A stretch of 64,000 nt of DNA from CBDFKS01 sp965248905 (GTDB taxonomy: Bacteria > Chloroflexota > Dehalococcoidia > Lucifugimonadales > JAGWBF01), in the NCBI GenBank assembly GCA_965248905.1, contig CBDFKS010000007.1, positions 1,860,001 to 1,924,000 of the forward strand, read 5' to 3'. Position numbers and translations under genes: made by a program. Positions within the stretch are counted from its first letter, which is position 1, and each line of letters opens with the position of its first letter. Below are positions 34,522 to 43,743 of the stretch, one piece after another. Under the pieces are notes generated by a model. The model did no database searches. It was not told the DNA's origin and was given only the letters and a program-made list of their open reading frames with translations.

Positions 34522-36315
34522 ATGGGAGTGCTGCTGCGACTGGCTGGCTACGCGCTGCGATACAAGCGGCAGTTCTTTCAAGTTTACATCTGTCTCATCG
34601 GCTCCACTCTCCTTTCCCTCGCAATTCCTCGTTTCCTTGGAATAGCCATAGACACTGCCCTCGAAGAGGGACAAACGATCGACCTGGTGCTATGGGCCAT
34701 GCTGGTCCTTGCTATCAGCCTGGTCCGCGGGGGCTTCGCCTACGGTCAAAGCTATCTAGCAGAGTACATTTCCCAAAAGGTGTCCTTCGACCTAAGGCAC
34801 GAGTTCCTTGCCCGCCTCCAGTCCCTTAGCTTTGGCTATCACGATCGTCAGAGAACAGGCGACCTAATGTCTAGGGCTACCTCCGACGTGGAAAGCGTCC
34901 GATGGTTTGTAAGCTTCGGTCTAATCTACTCGATTCACATTCTGGTGCTAGTGGGCGCGGTAGCCGGTCTACTGTTAGCCATGAAATGGGACCTGGCATT
35001 GATAGGACTGGCTGCTGTGCCCATCGCAGCCTTTATTGCCATCAGGATTAGCCGCCGGTTTAGGCAGTTGTGGATGGGGGTACAGATCGATACCGGTCGT
35101 ATGACCACCGTCCTCCAGGAGAACCTGAGCGGCATGAGAGTAGTGAAGACATTTGGTGCTGAGGAATTCGAGAAAGACAAGTTCAAAGAAGCCGCTAACG
35201 TGGTCGCCGAAGAGACATTCACCGTCAACAGGCTGCACGCGGCCAACTCGTCCCTTCTCAACCTTCTGTTTACCCTAGTCACCGCGGTGGTGGTCTGGTT
35301 CGGCGGATGGCAGATTATCAACGCCGGAACGGACATGACGGCGGGTCAACTTACCCAGTTCATTCTTTACCTGGGCATGCTGGTCTTCCCCATCCGGATG
35401 TCCGGCTGGGTGGTGAACAACTACGCCAGAGCCATTTCAGCTGGCGAGCGCCTCTTCCAGGTCATGGATGCCCGCTCTCCGGTCGAAGAGAGACCGGGAG
35501 CTATCACCTTGGGTCACGTTAAGGGTGATGTGAGATTCGAGTCCGTGTCTTTTAGCTATGACACGACGAATGCCCAACCCCCGAGTCCGCCCTCCGCCCT
35601 TCGCAATATCGACTTGGAGGCCGCTCCGGGCCAGAAGATTGCTATACTGGGCGCCCCCGGGAGTGGCAAGAGCACATTGGTCAACCTGATACCTCGATTC
35701 TACGATGTTACCCACGGTAGATTGTCGATAGACGGAGTTGATGTCCGTGAGGTTACCCTAGAGTCCCTGAGGAGAAACGTGGGCATCGTATTCCAGGATG
35801 TGTTCCTGTTCATGGCCAGCATCAAAGAGAACATCGCCTACGGCGTGGTGAATGCCACTGACCAGCAGATTGTCGAAGCCGCAACGGCCGCCCAAATGCA
35901 CGACTTCATCATGGGCCTGTACGATGGGTATGACTCTTTGGTGGGAGAACGTGGGGTGACCCTCTCCGGCGGCCAGAGACAGCGAGTCGCAATAGCCCGG
36001 ACCTTGCTCTTGGACCCACCAATACTGATTCTGGATGACTCAACATCCAGCGTGGACGCAGAGACCGAGTCCTTCATTCAACGAGCCCTGGACGAGCTGA
36101 TGAAGGGTCGCACAACATTTATCATCGCCCATCGTATCAACAGTCTCAGGAGAGCCGACACCATTCTCGTGATGAAAGATGGCGAGATAGTAGAGCGAGG
36201 CACACATCTGGAGCTTGCATCAAGCGGTGGACTGTACCAGGAGATATACAATCTTCAGCTACAGGCGGAGGAGGAGTCTTTGGTGGAAAGGCCTATTGGA
36301 GACGGCGGCGCTTAG
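34522..36315 (+). CDS. ABC exporter subunit with degenerate catalytic site
   Basis: This is a 597-residue half-transporter: six membrane helices in ~1-310, then a nucleotide-binding domain. Walker A is ILGAPGSGKSTLVNLIPRFY, the Q-loop is IVFQDVFLFMASIKENIAYG, the signature is VTLSGGQRQRVAIARTLLLD and Walker B is ILILDDSTSSVDAETES. The residue after the Walker B Asp is Asp rather than the catalytic Glu. That is the typical asymmetry of heterodimeric exporters of the TM287/288 or LmrCD type, where one site is catalytically weak. The next gene, 64 bases on, supplies the partner. The substrate (drug, lipid or peptide) is not readable. Confidence 0.92.
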   Translation: MGVLLRLAGYALRYKRQFFQVYICLIGSTLLSLAIPRFLGIAIDTALEEGQTIDLVLWAMLVLAISLVRGGFAYGQSYLAEYISQKVSFDLRHEFLARLQSLSFGYHDRQRTGDLMSRATSDVESVRWFVSFGLIYSIHILVLVGAVAGLLLAMKWDLALIGLAAVPIAAFIAIRISRRFRQLWMGVQIDTGRMTTVLQENLSGMRVVKTFGAEEFEKDKFKEAANVVAEETFTVNRLHAANSSLLNLLFTLVTAVVVWFGGWQIINAGTDMTAGQLTQFILYLGMLVFPIRMSGWVVNNYARAISAGERLFQVMDARSPVEERPGAITLGHVKGDVRFESVSFSYDTTNAQPPSPPSALRNIDLEAAPGQKIAILGAPGSGKSTLVNLIPRFYDVTHGRLSIDGVDVREVTLESLRRNVGIVFQDVFLFMASIKENIAYGVVNATDQQIVEAATAAQMHDFIMGLYDGYDSLVGERGVTLSGGQRQRVAIARTLLLDPPILILDDSTSSVDAETESFIQRALDELMKGRTTFIIAHRINSLRRADTILVMKDGEIVERGTHLELASSGGLYQEIYNLQLQAEEESLVERPIGDGGA

Positions 36316-36379
36316 ATACGGGTTTCTGGTCCGAAAAAATGAAAAAGATCCTCTATAGTACTGAATAGGCAGTCAAACG

Positions 36380-38308
36380 ATGCATTTCCACGGGATGATG
36401 AGAAGAGCAGAATCCGAGGAACAGACTCTAAGCCTAGTCGATAGCTATCGGCTTATGCTACGTCTGCTGGCGTACGTACGTCCCTATCGGATTCTCCTTT
36501 CTGTCACTGTGTTGTCTATGTTTCTGTATGCCGCCACCGAGGTGGTCAATCCCTGGCTAATCAAGGAGGCGGTGGACAGCGTCATCACCACCCGTGATAC
36601 GTCGGACCTCACTTTGGCCGCAGTACTTCTGGTCGTGAACGCGACGGTGGGCTATGGAGCCAACTACGTCCACCTTATTATTTTGTCGCGAGTGGGCCAG
36701 AATCTGCTTCTTAGGCTACGCACCTCCACCTTCAATCACATGCAACGGCTATCTATCTCCTACTTTGACCGAACAGAGGTCGGGGCCAATATGTCCCGCG
36801 TCCAGAACGACGTCCAGCAGCTTCAAGAGTTCTTATCTATCTTCACCTTGGCCTTAGGAGACCTCCTGCGGTTGGCCGGTTTCATCATAGCAATGCTGTT
36901 ACTGAAATGGGAATTGGCGTTGATTACGCTAACGGTAATACCCTTGCTCTTCGCCATCATGATTCTGTGGCAGCGCTACGCATGGCGCTTTTTCATGCGC
37001 GTAAGAAGGGCTATAGCTGAGGTCAACGCTGGACTTCAGGAGAACATCTCAGGCGTACGGGTCATCCAAAGTCTCAACCGTCAAGAGAAGAACCTTCAAA
37101 GCTTTGACCGCACCAGTCAAGGCTATCTGGAGGCCAGCCTGCGAGCCAGCCGCCTATCTTCGGCGCTGAACCCCTCGGTAGAAGTTCTGACGGCCGCCGC
37201 TATTGCCCTTGTCATTGTATTCGGCGGCATGATGGTGCTGAGGGACGATCTGGCCGTGAGCGTGCTGGTTGCTTTCGCCCTTTACATCCAGCGGCTCTTC
37301 GACCCCATACGCAGCTTGACCATGCAGTATGGCCAGTTGCAAAGGGCCATGACCTCCGGTCAACACATTTTCGAAATGTTGGACATGAAGCCAGAGGTCG
37401 ACGACAAACCTGGAGCCGTTGAGCTACCTATTGCCCAGGGGGACGTGGTATTCGAGAACGTGAGCTTCAGCTACACTTCCGAAGTGCCGGTGCTCAAGAA
37501 CATCAATTTGCACATCAAGCCCGGAGAGAAGATAGCTCTGGTGGGGCCTACAGGGGCCGGAAAGACCACTATGGTGTCCTTGCTGTCCAGACTATACGAT
37601 GTGACCGAAGGCAGCGTAAGGATCGATGGACACGACTTACGGGACGTGACCAGAGAGTCCCTGTTCCACACTAAGACTCTGGTGGATACACTGACCGACG
37701 GTGTGAACGCAGACAGCAGCTCCCTATCTAAGACAAACGTGGGTACAGGAGGAGGGCCTCTCGTCGATCAAATCGACCCAGAACACGGTTCCTTGGTCGG
37801 GGTAAGAAAACAGATCAGCGTGGTCCCCCAGGAACCCTTCCTCTTTTCTGGTACCATCAAGGATAACATTCGATACTCCCGCCCGGACATAACGGACCAA
37901 GAGATTATAGATGCGGCAAAGGTGGTCGGAGCCCACGACTTCATCGCGCAGATGGAGAAGGGCTATGATACCGGGGTAGAGGAGCGGGGCGTAAACTTCA
38001 GCCCCGGTCAGAGGCAGCTCATCTCACTGGCCAGAGCCCTGGTAAGTGACCCTCGCATAGTTATTCTGGATGAGGCCACGGCCACGGTGGACAGCCGCAC
38101 TGAGCTATTCCTTCAGCGAGCGTTGAAGGTCGTCCTGGAAGGACGAACGGCCCTGATAATAGCGCATAGGCTCTCCACCGTCCGAAGTGTCGACCGCATA
38201 GTAGTGGTGGACCAGGGTCGTCTCGTAGAGGAAGGTACCCATCAACAGCTCCTTGCCAAGAATGGGCTCTACGCCAGGTTGTATGCTCTGAATCAGGAGC
38301 GTGAGTAA
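36380..38308 (+). CDS. ABC exporter partner subunit with an insertion in the ATPase domain
   Basis: This is a 642-residue half-transporter. The membrane domain contains SISYFDRTEVGANMSRVQND and the ISGVRVIQSLNRQ coupling segment. Walker A is LVGPTGAGKTTMVSLLSRLY, the Q-loop is ISVVPQEPFLFSGTIKDNIR, the signature is VNFSPGQRQLISLARALVSD (SPGQ instead of SGGQ) and Walker B is IVILDEATATVDSRTEL with the catalytic Glu. About 50 extra residues (Thr/Gly/Ser-rich, FHTKTLVDTLTDGVNADSSS onward) stand between the Walker A subdomain and the Q-loop, where related exporters have only a few residues. It pairs with the preceding gene as a heterodimer. Confidence 0.92.
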   Translation: MHFHGMMRRAESEEQTLSLVDSYRLMLRLLAYVRPYRILLSVTVLSMFLYAATEVVNPWLIKEAVDSVITTRDTSDLTLAAVLLVVNATVGYGANYVHLIILSRVGQNLLLRLRTSTFNHMQRLSISYFDRTEVGANMSRVQNDVQQLQEFLSIFTLALGDLLRLAGFIIAMLLLKWELALITLTVIPLLFAIMILWQRYAWRFFMRVRRAIAEVNAGLQENISGVRVIQSLNRQEKNLQSFDRTSQGYLEASLRASRLSSALNPSVEVLTAAAIALVIVFGGMMVLRDDLAVSVLVAFALYIQRLFDPIRSLTMQYGQLQRAMTSGQHIFEMLDMKPEVDDKPGAVELPIAQGDVVFENVSFSYTSEVPVLKNINLHIKPGEKIALVGPTGAGKTTMVSLLSRLYDVTEGSVRIDGHDLRDVTRESLFHTKTLVDTLTDGVNADSSSLSKTNVGTGGGPLVDQIDPEHGSLVGVRKQISVVPQEPFLFSGTIKDNIRYSRPDITDQEIIDAAKVVGAHDFIAQMEKGYDTGVEERGVNFSPGQRQLISLARALVSDPRIVILDEATATVDSRTELFLQRALKVVLEGRTALIIAHRLSTVRSVDRIVVVDQGRLVEEGTHQQLLAKNGLYARLYALNQERE

Positions 38309-38365
38309 TCCGGCCCAAATTAAGCCCACTCCTTGAACGTATCCCAACCATCAATAGCCCTATGT

Positions 38366-38371
38366 TATAAT
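38366..38371 (+). promoter_or_regulatory. -10 box of metH
   Basis: A perfect TATAAT lies 34 bases before ATG 38400. No strong -35 is seen at 16-18 bases. Its position favours 38400 over an in-frame ATG at 38370 as the start of metH, because the latter would overlap the promoter. Confidence 0.5.
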
Positions 38372-38399
38372 GTCATCTGCATTCACTGAGAGGGATAAA

Positions 38400-41300
38400 A
38401 TGGATCGTACAAAGCGCATAGAAACACTGAAATCGTTACTTGAACAACGAATTCTGGTCATCGACGGGGCCATGGGAACCTCCATTCAGATGTACAATTT
38501 GGGGCCCGACGATTTCGGAGGTGCGGAATACGAGGGTTGCAACGAATACCTGAACCTGGTCAAGCCCGAAGTAATCGCTGAAATCCATAAGGGATTCCTG
38601 CACGCGGGCGCGGATATTATCGAAACCAACACCTTTGGCGCCACCTCGGTTGTACTTGCCGAATACGACCTAGCCCACGAAGGTCGACGAATCAACGTGG
38701 AAGCGGCCAAACTAGCCCGAAGCGCGGCGGATGCCGCCAGCACCCCTGACAAACCACGATTCGTAGCGGGCTCCATGGGGCCCACCACTAAGACTATCTC
38801 CGTCACCGGCGGCATAACCTTCGATGATCTGGCCGTGTCATTCCAGGAGCAGGCCTCCGGTCTCATCGAAGGAGGCTCGGATGTCCTGCTATTGGAGACC
38901 AGCCAAGACACACTGAACGTCAAGGCGGGGCTCAAAGGAATCGACCGCGCCTTTGCGGAGTTGGGTGTGTGCATCCCCGTTGCCGTCCAGGGCACAATAG
39001 AGCCAATGGGCACCTTGTTGGCAGGTCAGGATGCCGAAGCCTTCTATACCTCTCTGGCCCACCGAGACCTCCTCTGGATCGGTTTTAACTGTGCGACAGG
39101 CCCGGAGTTCATGACCGACCACATAAGGACCCTGGCATCGTTATCTCGCTTCCCTGTCGCCTGCGTGCCCAACGCCGGGCTGCCCGATGAAGACGGCAAT
39201 TATAACGAAACACCAGAAATGATAGCCAAGACGCTCGGCCGCTTCGTTGAGGCCGGCTGGGTAAATCTTGTGGGCGGTTGCTGCGGTACGGTGCCCGAGC
39301 ACATCCGTTTGCTCGGCCAGGCAGCGGTTGGCACACCTCGACAAATACCCGCCGACTCCAATCAGACCCGTATTTCCGGCATCGAAGCGCTGGTCGTGGA
39401 CGAGGACGTACGTCCGGCCGTGGTGGGGGAGCGCACTAACGTCCTGGGTAGCCGCCGGTTCCGCAAGCTTATTGCGGAGGGAGCCTTCGAGGAAGCAGCG
39501 GAGGTCGGTCGCCGTCAGGTCCGCAACGGCGCCCACCTGCTGGACGTCTGCCTGCAGGACCCGGACAGGGATGAGCTGGCCGATGTGATCCAGTTCCTGG
39601 AGATCCTCACCAAGAAGGTCAAGGCTCCAATAATGATCGACTCCACCGACTCGAATGTGATCGAAGAGGCGCTCAAAAGGCTGCAAGGGAAATCGGTCAT
39701 CAACTCAATTAACCTGGAAGACGGTGAGACCAGATACCAGGCAGTAGTTCCCCTGGCCCGCCGTTACGGAGCTGCCCTGGTGGTAGGCTGCATCGACGAC
39801 GATAAAGAACAGGCGCAGGCCGTGACCCGGCAACGCAAGCTGGAGGTCGCACTCAGGTCAGCCAAGTTGTTAACCGAGAAATACGGCGTCCCTGAAGAAG
39901 ACATCATCTTCGACCCGCTGGTCTTCCCGGCAGGCACCGGTGATACGAACTACATTGGCTCAGCCGCCGAAACGATAGAGGGGATACGGCTCATCAAGGA
40001 AGCCTTGCCCAATACCAAGACCGTTCTGGGCATATCAAACGTATCCTTCGGACTGCCTCCAGCCGGGCGTGAGGTGCTCAACTCGGTGTTCCTGTATCAC
40101 TGTGTACAGGCGGGACTGGACATGGCCATAGTCAACTCCGAGATGATGCAGCGTTACACATCTATTCCAGAGGAAGAGAGAAAGCTCGCCGAAGACCTCA
40201 TATGGTACAACGGCGATGACCCGGTTGCCGCATTCGCAGCCCACTTCCGCGACAAGGCCCCAAAGGCCTCTCTGGAGGAACGAAAGAGCCTGCCGCTGGA
40301 CGAGCGTCTCGCCCTGTGCATCATCGAAGGCACCAAGGAAGGACTGGCTGAAGACCTGGATGAGGCCCTGCATGGCCGAACTCCTCTGGAGATAATCAAC
40401 GGGCCCTTGATGGCCGGGATGGACGAGGTCGGCAGGCAGTTCAACGCTAATCAGTTGATCGTGGCCGAAGTGCTCCAGTCCGCGGAGTCCATGAAGTTCG
40501 CAGTCTCCCACCTCGAGCCCCACATGGACAAGTTAGACGCTACCACCAAAGGTCGAGTAATACTGGCCACTGTAAAAGGGGATGTCCACGACATAGGCAA
40601 GAACCTGGTGGAGATCATACTGTCTAATAACGGCTATCAAGTAATCAACCTGGGGATCAAGGTGCCGCCCCAGGAGCTGATCAATGCTTACAATGAGCAC
40701 AATCCGGACATCATCGGCCTATCAGGCTTGCTGGTAAAGTCCGCTCAAATGATGGTAGAGACCGTCCGAGATTTTCGCCAGGCCGGCGTCGAGAGCCCCA
40801 TACTTGTAGGTGGCGCGGCCCTGTCCAACCGGTTCACCAGGCTGCGAATCGCACCCGAATACGGCAAGCTTGTGGCCTACGCCAGCGACGCCATGACAGG
40901 CCTGGCCTTGGCCAATACTATTCAAGAGGCTGACGAACGGGAGCGTCTGCTGGCGACTCTGGAGTCCGAGACCGCCAGCATGCTTGAGGCCGACCGGCGC
41001 CGCCAGACCGATGGCGCCGGTCAAGATTCGAGTAATGTGGCCCCGGCTCAAGTGCGCCACGACTTCGACATTCCCACTCCACCGGATTTACGACTTCACG
41101 TGCTACGGGACTACGACATGGACAAGCTCTTCCCGTACATCAACCCCCAGATGCTCTATGTGCGCCATCTGGGATTCAAAGGCCGGTTTACAGAGGCTCT
41201 GGAAGATGGGGACGCCACTGCTCAGGAGCTGCACGAGGCGGTGCGCGGAGTAGAGGACGCCATGCTGGCCCACCCTGAGATTACCGCAAACGCCATTTTC

Positions 41301-41912
41301 AAGTTCTTTCCATGTCAGGCCGACGGCCAGTGGGTACTCATCTATGGGCCCGACAACGAAACGGTTGTAGAGAGGTTCTACTTTGGCCGCCAGTCCCAGC
41401 GAGATGGCCTATGTCTATCCGATTACGTACTTCCCAAAGAGTCAGGACGCATGGACTACGTTGCCATGTTTGTGACCTTCGTAGGTCCGGGAGTGCGCGA
41501 TCTGGCAGAGCAATGGAAGCAGGAGGGACAGTTCCTGAACTCCCACATCCTCCAGGCGACCGCTTTAGAGGGCGCAGAGGCATTCGCGGAGCTCCTGCAC
41601 CAGCAGATACGCAACATATGGGGGTTCGGAGACCCCTCTTCGATCACCCCTCAAGACCTGTTTCGCGCCCATTACCACGGAAAACGGTATTCATTTGGCT
41701 ACCCAGCCTGCCCTCGCCTCGAAGACCAGGAGCAACTCTTCAGGTTACTGGATGTCACGCCTAATATTGGTGTGGAGCTGACCGAAGGGTACATGATGGA
41801 CCCGGAATCTTCGGTCTCGGCCCTGGTGTTCCACCACCCCGACGCCAAATACTTCAATCTGGACGAGCGGGACATCAAGAAGCTTGAGGCGGAGACCGTA
41901 TCGATCTCGTAG
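38400..41912 (+). CDS. metH: cobalamin-dependent methionine synthase
   Basis: From ATG 38400 (GAGAGGGAT upstream) this is 1170 residues, a full-length MetH. Domains in order: homocysteine-binding (LVIDGAMGTSIQMYNLGPDD; zinc Cys in FNCATGPEF and GGCCGTVPEH), pterin-binding (VVGERTNVLGSRRFRKLIAE; APIMIDSTDSNVIEEAL), B12 cap (~640-730), B12-binding with lower-ligand His in KGDVHDIGKNLVEIILSNNG, and reactivation domain with AdoMet site (RAHYHGKRYSFGYPACPRLE). It transfers methyl from methyltetrahydrofolate to homocysteine in the cytoplasm, so the cell needs cobalamin. No B12 riboswitch is recognisable in the short leader. It appears to be a single-gene transcript. Confidence 0.96.
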   Translation: MDRTKRIETLKSLLEQRILVIDGAMGTSIQMYNLGPDDFGGAEYEGCNEYLNLVKPEVIAEIHKGFLHAGADIIETNTFGATSVVLAEYDLAHEGRRINVEAAKLARSAADAASTPDKPRFVAGSMGPTTKTISVTGGITFDDLAVSFQEQASGLIEGGSDVLLLETSQDTLNVKAGLKGIDRAFAELGVCIPVAVQGTIEPMGTLLAGQDAEAFYTSLAHRDLLWIGFNCATGPEFMTDHIRTLASLSRFPVACVPNAGLPDEDGNYNETPEMIAKTLGRFVEAGWVNLVGGCCGTVPEHIRLLGQAAVGTPRQIPADSNQTRISGIEALVVDEDVRPAVVGERTNVLGSRRFRKLIAEGAFEEAAEVGRRQVRNGAHLLDVCLQDPDRDELADVIQFLEILTKKVKAPIMIDSTDSNVIEEALKRLQGKSVINSINLEDGETRYQAVVPLARRYGAALVVGCIDDDKEQAQAVTRQRKLEVALRSAKLLTEKYGVPEEDIIFDPLVFPAGTGDTNYIGSAAETIEGIRLIKEALPNTKTVLGISNVSFGLPPAGREVLNSVFLYHCVQAGLDMAIVNSEMMQRYTSIPEEERKLAEDLIWYNGDDPVAAFAAHFRDKAPKASLEERKSLPLDERLALCIIEGTKEGLAEDLDEALHGRTPLEIINGPLMAGMDEVGRQFNANQLIVAEVLQSAESMKFAVSHLEPHMDKLDATTKGRVILATVKGDVHDIGKNLVEIILSNNGYQVINLGIKVPPQELINAYNEHNPDIIGLSGLLVKSAQMMVETVRDFRQAGVESPILVGGAALSNRFTRLRIAPEYGKLVAYASDAMTGLALANTIQEADERERLLATLESETASMLEADRRRQTDGAGQDSSNVAPAQVRHDFDIPTPPDLRLHVLRDYDMDKLFPYINPQMLYVRHLGFKGRFTEALEDGDATAQELHEAVRGVEDAMLAHPEITANAIFKFFPCQADGQWVLIYGPDNETVVERFYFGRQSQRDGLCLSDYVLPKESGRMDYVAMFVTFVGPGVRDLAEQWKQEGQFLNSHILQATALEGAEAFAELLHQQIRNIWGFGDPSSITPQDLFRAHYHGKRYSFGYPACPRLEDQEQLFRLLDVTPNIGVELTEGYMMDPESSVSALVFHHPDAKYFNLDERDIKKLEAETVSIS

Positions 41913-41960
41913 AGACGCTGTAGTCACCCTCACCGTTGTACAAGCTCAAGGCAGGCTCTA

Positions 41961-41974
41961 GTACTTAGTCAACC
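41961..41974 (+). repeat. orphan IS630-like terminal repeat
   Basis: TA followed by GTACTTAGTCAACC differs at one position from the left end of the IS630 element at 19604 (GTACTCAGTCAACC). No transposase and no opposite end are seen nearby, so it may be a decayed copy or a MITE fragment. Confidence 0.5.
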
Positions 41975-41992
41975 AAAATTTGATAGATGTTC

Positions 41993-42103
41993 TTCACCCC
42001 CATCCCTTCGGCAGGCTCAGGGCAGGCTCTAGCCTGCCCCCATCGAAGGGGAAGGGACTTATTCTCTCCCCCTTTGACGGGGGAGAGTTAGAGTGGGGGT
42101 GAA
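41993..42103. repeat. second nested-hairpin dispersed repeat
   Basis: The outer arms TTCACCCCCA (41993-42002) and TGGGGGTGAA (42094-42103) pair, and CTCTCCCCC (42064-42072) pairs with GGGGGAGAG (42079-42087). Architecture and sequence style match the repeat at 34328. GGCAGGCTCTAG occurs here and again just upstream at 41950. Confidence 0.65.
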
Positions 42104-42172
42104 CTAGATGTCCATGCAAGGATCGCTAATGCACTAGAAACCTCGCCAGACGAGATGATAAAAGGAGCACCA

Positions 42173-43639
42173 ATGCTTGATCTTGTGATTCACGGTGGAC
42201 AGGTAGTAGCACCGTGGGGAGTAGGTAGCTGGGACGTCGCGGTTAAGAGCGAGAAAATCGTCGCGGTGGCGCAGCCGGGGACCCTTCCTGACGACGTGGG
42301 ACGGCGGGTAGATGCGGCGGGCAAGATCGTAGTTCCCGGCGGTATCGAGCCCCATGCCCACTCGGGCTTTAAGTTGCCCTACCCCGGAGCCAGGGCCGAA
42401 GGGCATGTCTCCGGCCCGTCGCATGAGATTACTCGGGCCGCCATTTTCGGAGGCACAACCACCGTGGTGGACTTCGCCAACTGGAGGCCCGGGATAGACC
42501 TGTTCCAGACTATGGAAGAGAAGGATGCTACCTATAAGGGCAACAGCTACGCCGACTACACCTTTCACTGCATTCTAGTGGGCTGGGGCACGGAAGGCGC
42601 TACCCCGGAGGAAGGGATAGAGCTTCCCTTTCGCGTGATCGATCAGGTTCCTGAGATCATTCAGGGGGGATTCAATACAATCAAGGTCTGGACGACAAAC
42701 ACCACTCCGACCCGGCCAAAGCAGATGCTTGGATTTGGACACGTCTGGGCCATCATGGAGAAGGTAGTAGAGGCCAGGGGGGTACTGGCTGTGCACGCCG
42801 AGGATGAGGACATCGTCATGTACGCAAACCGTAAGCTTCACGAAGAGGAGCGCATCGGGACCGAGTACTTGCACGAGGCCCACGACAACCGTTCCGAGGA
42901 GCTATCTTTCCGACGAGTTGTTCAGCTAGCCAACTGGACCGGAGTGGCCATATACATGATGCACGTGAGTGCGGAGGAAGGGGTACAGGCCATCGCCCAG
43001 GGACGGAGCAACGGCCAGCCCGTCTATGGCGAAACACTGCACCATTACGCCACGTTCAACAGCCAACAGTACAAGAAGCCAGAAGGCCCCCTATACCACA
43101 CCTACCCGGGCCTGAAGTTCCAGAAAGACGCCGACTCCCTGTGGGATGGAGTAGTCAAGGGCCCCCTTTCCACCGTGGCTACAGACGTGCTGTGGTGTTC
43201 CCGCGACATCAAACTGTATGGCAAGACCATTGAGGACACCGTGGGCGGCAACGCAGCCATCGAAGAGCGAATGGGGATCACCTATACAGAAGGTGTGGTC
43301 AAAAGAGGCATGTCGTTACAGAGATTCGTAGACGTGACCTCAGCCAACGCCGCGCGGATTATGGGTATGTACCCCCGGAAGGGCGTCCTCGCCCCGGGCA
43401 GCGACGCGGACATCGTTTTAATCGACCCCCAGGCCGAAAAGCGCCTGAGCCTGTCCGATCTGCATGGGACCGACTACAGTGTGTGGGATGGCTGGGACAT
43501 AAAGGGCTGGCCTGTGATGAGCATCTTGCGAGGAAAAGTGGTGGTGGAGGATGGGAAGCTGTTGGGAGACGTCAGTGACGGTCAGCTAATTGGCAACCGC
43601 AAGACCGCTCCGGAAATCCTCAACGGGCCGGGCTGCTAG
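42173..43639 (+). CDS. dihydropyrimidinase/hydantoinase-type amidohydrolase
   Basis: From ATG 42173 (AAAGGAG at the right distance) this is 488 residues. An N-terminal beta domain (LDLVIHGGQVVAPWGVGSWD) precedes the metal site: VVPGGIEPHAHSGFKLPYPG (HxH), then GVLAVHAEDED, VAIYMMHVSAEEGVQ and the Asp in TDVLWC. The position of the carbamylated Lys is less clear (TIKVWTTNT at ~171 is the candidate). Relatives open cyclic ureides such as dihydrouracil or hydantoins. ADIVLIDPQAEKRLSLSDLH is the typical C-terminal beta motif. The length and domain order fit. No operon partner of pyrimidine catabolism is adjacent, so the substrate is uncertain. Confidence 0.9.
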   Translation: MLDLVIHGGQVVAPWGVGSWDVAVKSEKIVAVAQPGTLPDDVGRRVDAAGKIVVPGGIEPHAHSGFKLPYPGARAEGHVSGPSHEITRAAIFGGTTTVVDFANWRPGIDLFQTMEEKDATYKGNSYADYTFHCILVGWGTEGATPEEGIELPFRVIDQVPEIIQGGFNTIKVWTTNTTPTRPKQMLGFGHVWAIMEKVVEARGVLAVHAEDEDIVMYANRKLHEEERIGTEYLHEAHDNRSEELSFRRVVQLANWTGVAIYMMHVSAEEGVQAIAQGRSNGQPVYGETLHHYATFNSQQYKKPEGPLYHTYPGLKFQKDADSLWDGVVKGPLSTVATDVLWCSRDIKLYGKTIEDTVGGNAAIEERMGITYTEGVVKRGMSLQRFVDVTSANAARIMGMYPRKGVLAPGSDADIVLIDPQAEKRLSLSDLHGTDYSVWDGWDIKGWPVMSILRGKVVVEDGKLLGDVSDGQLIGNRKTAPEILNGPGC

Positions 43640-43743
43640 CCCTGCTCAAGAATAAGAAAAAACCTCACCACTGCTCAAAATCTTCCGAGTCTCTAAGCCG
43701 AGAAAATATTCCCTTTCCTTGTTCCTAATTCCTGGTTCCGCCA

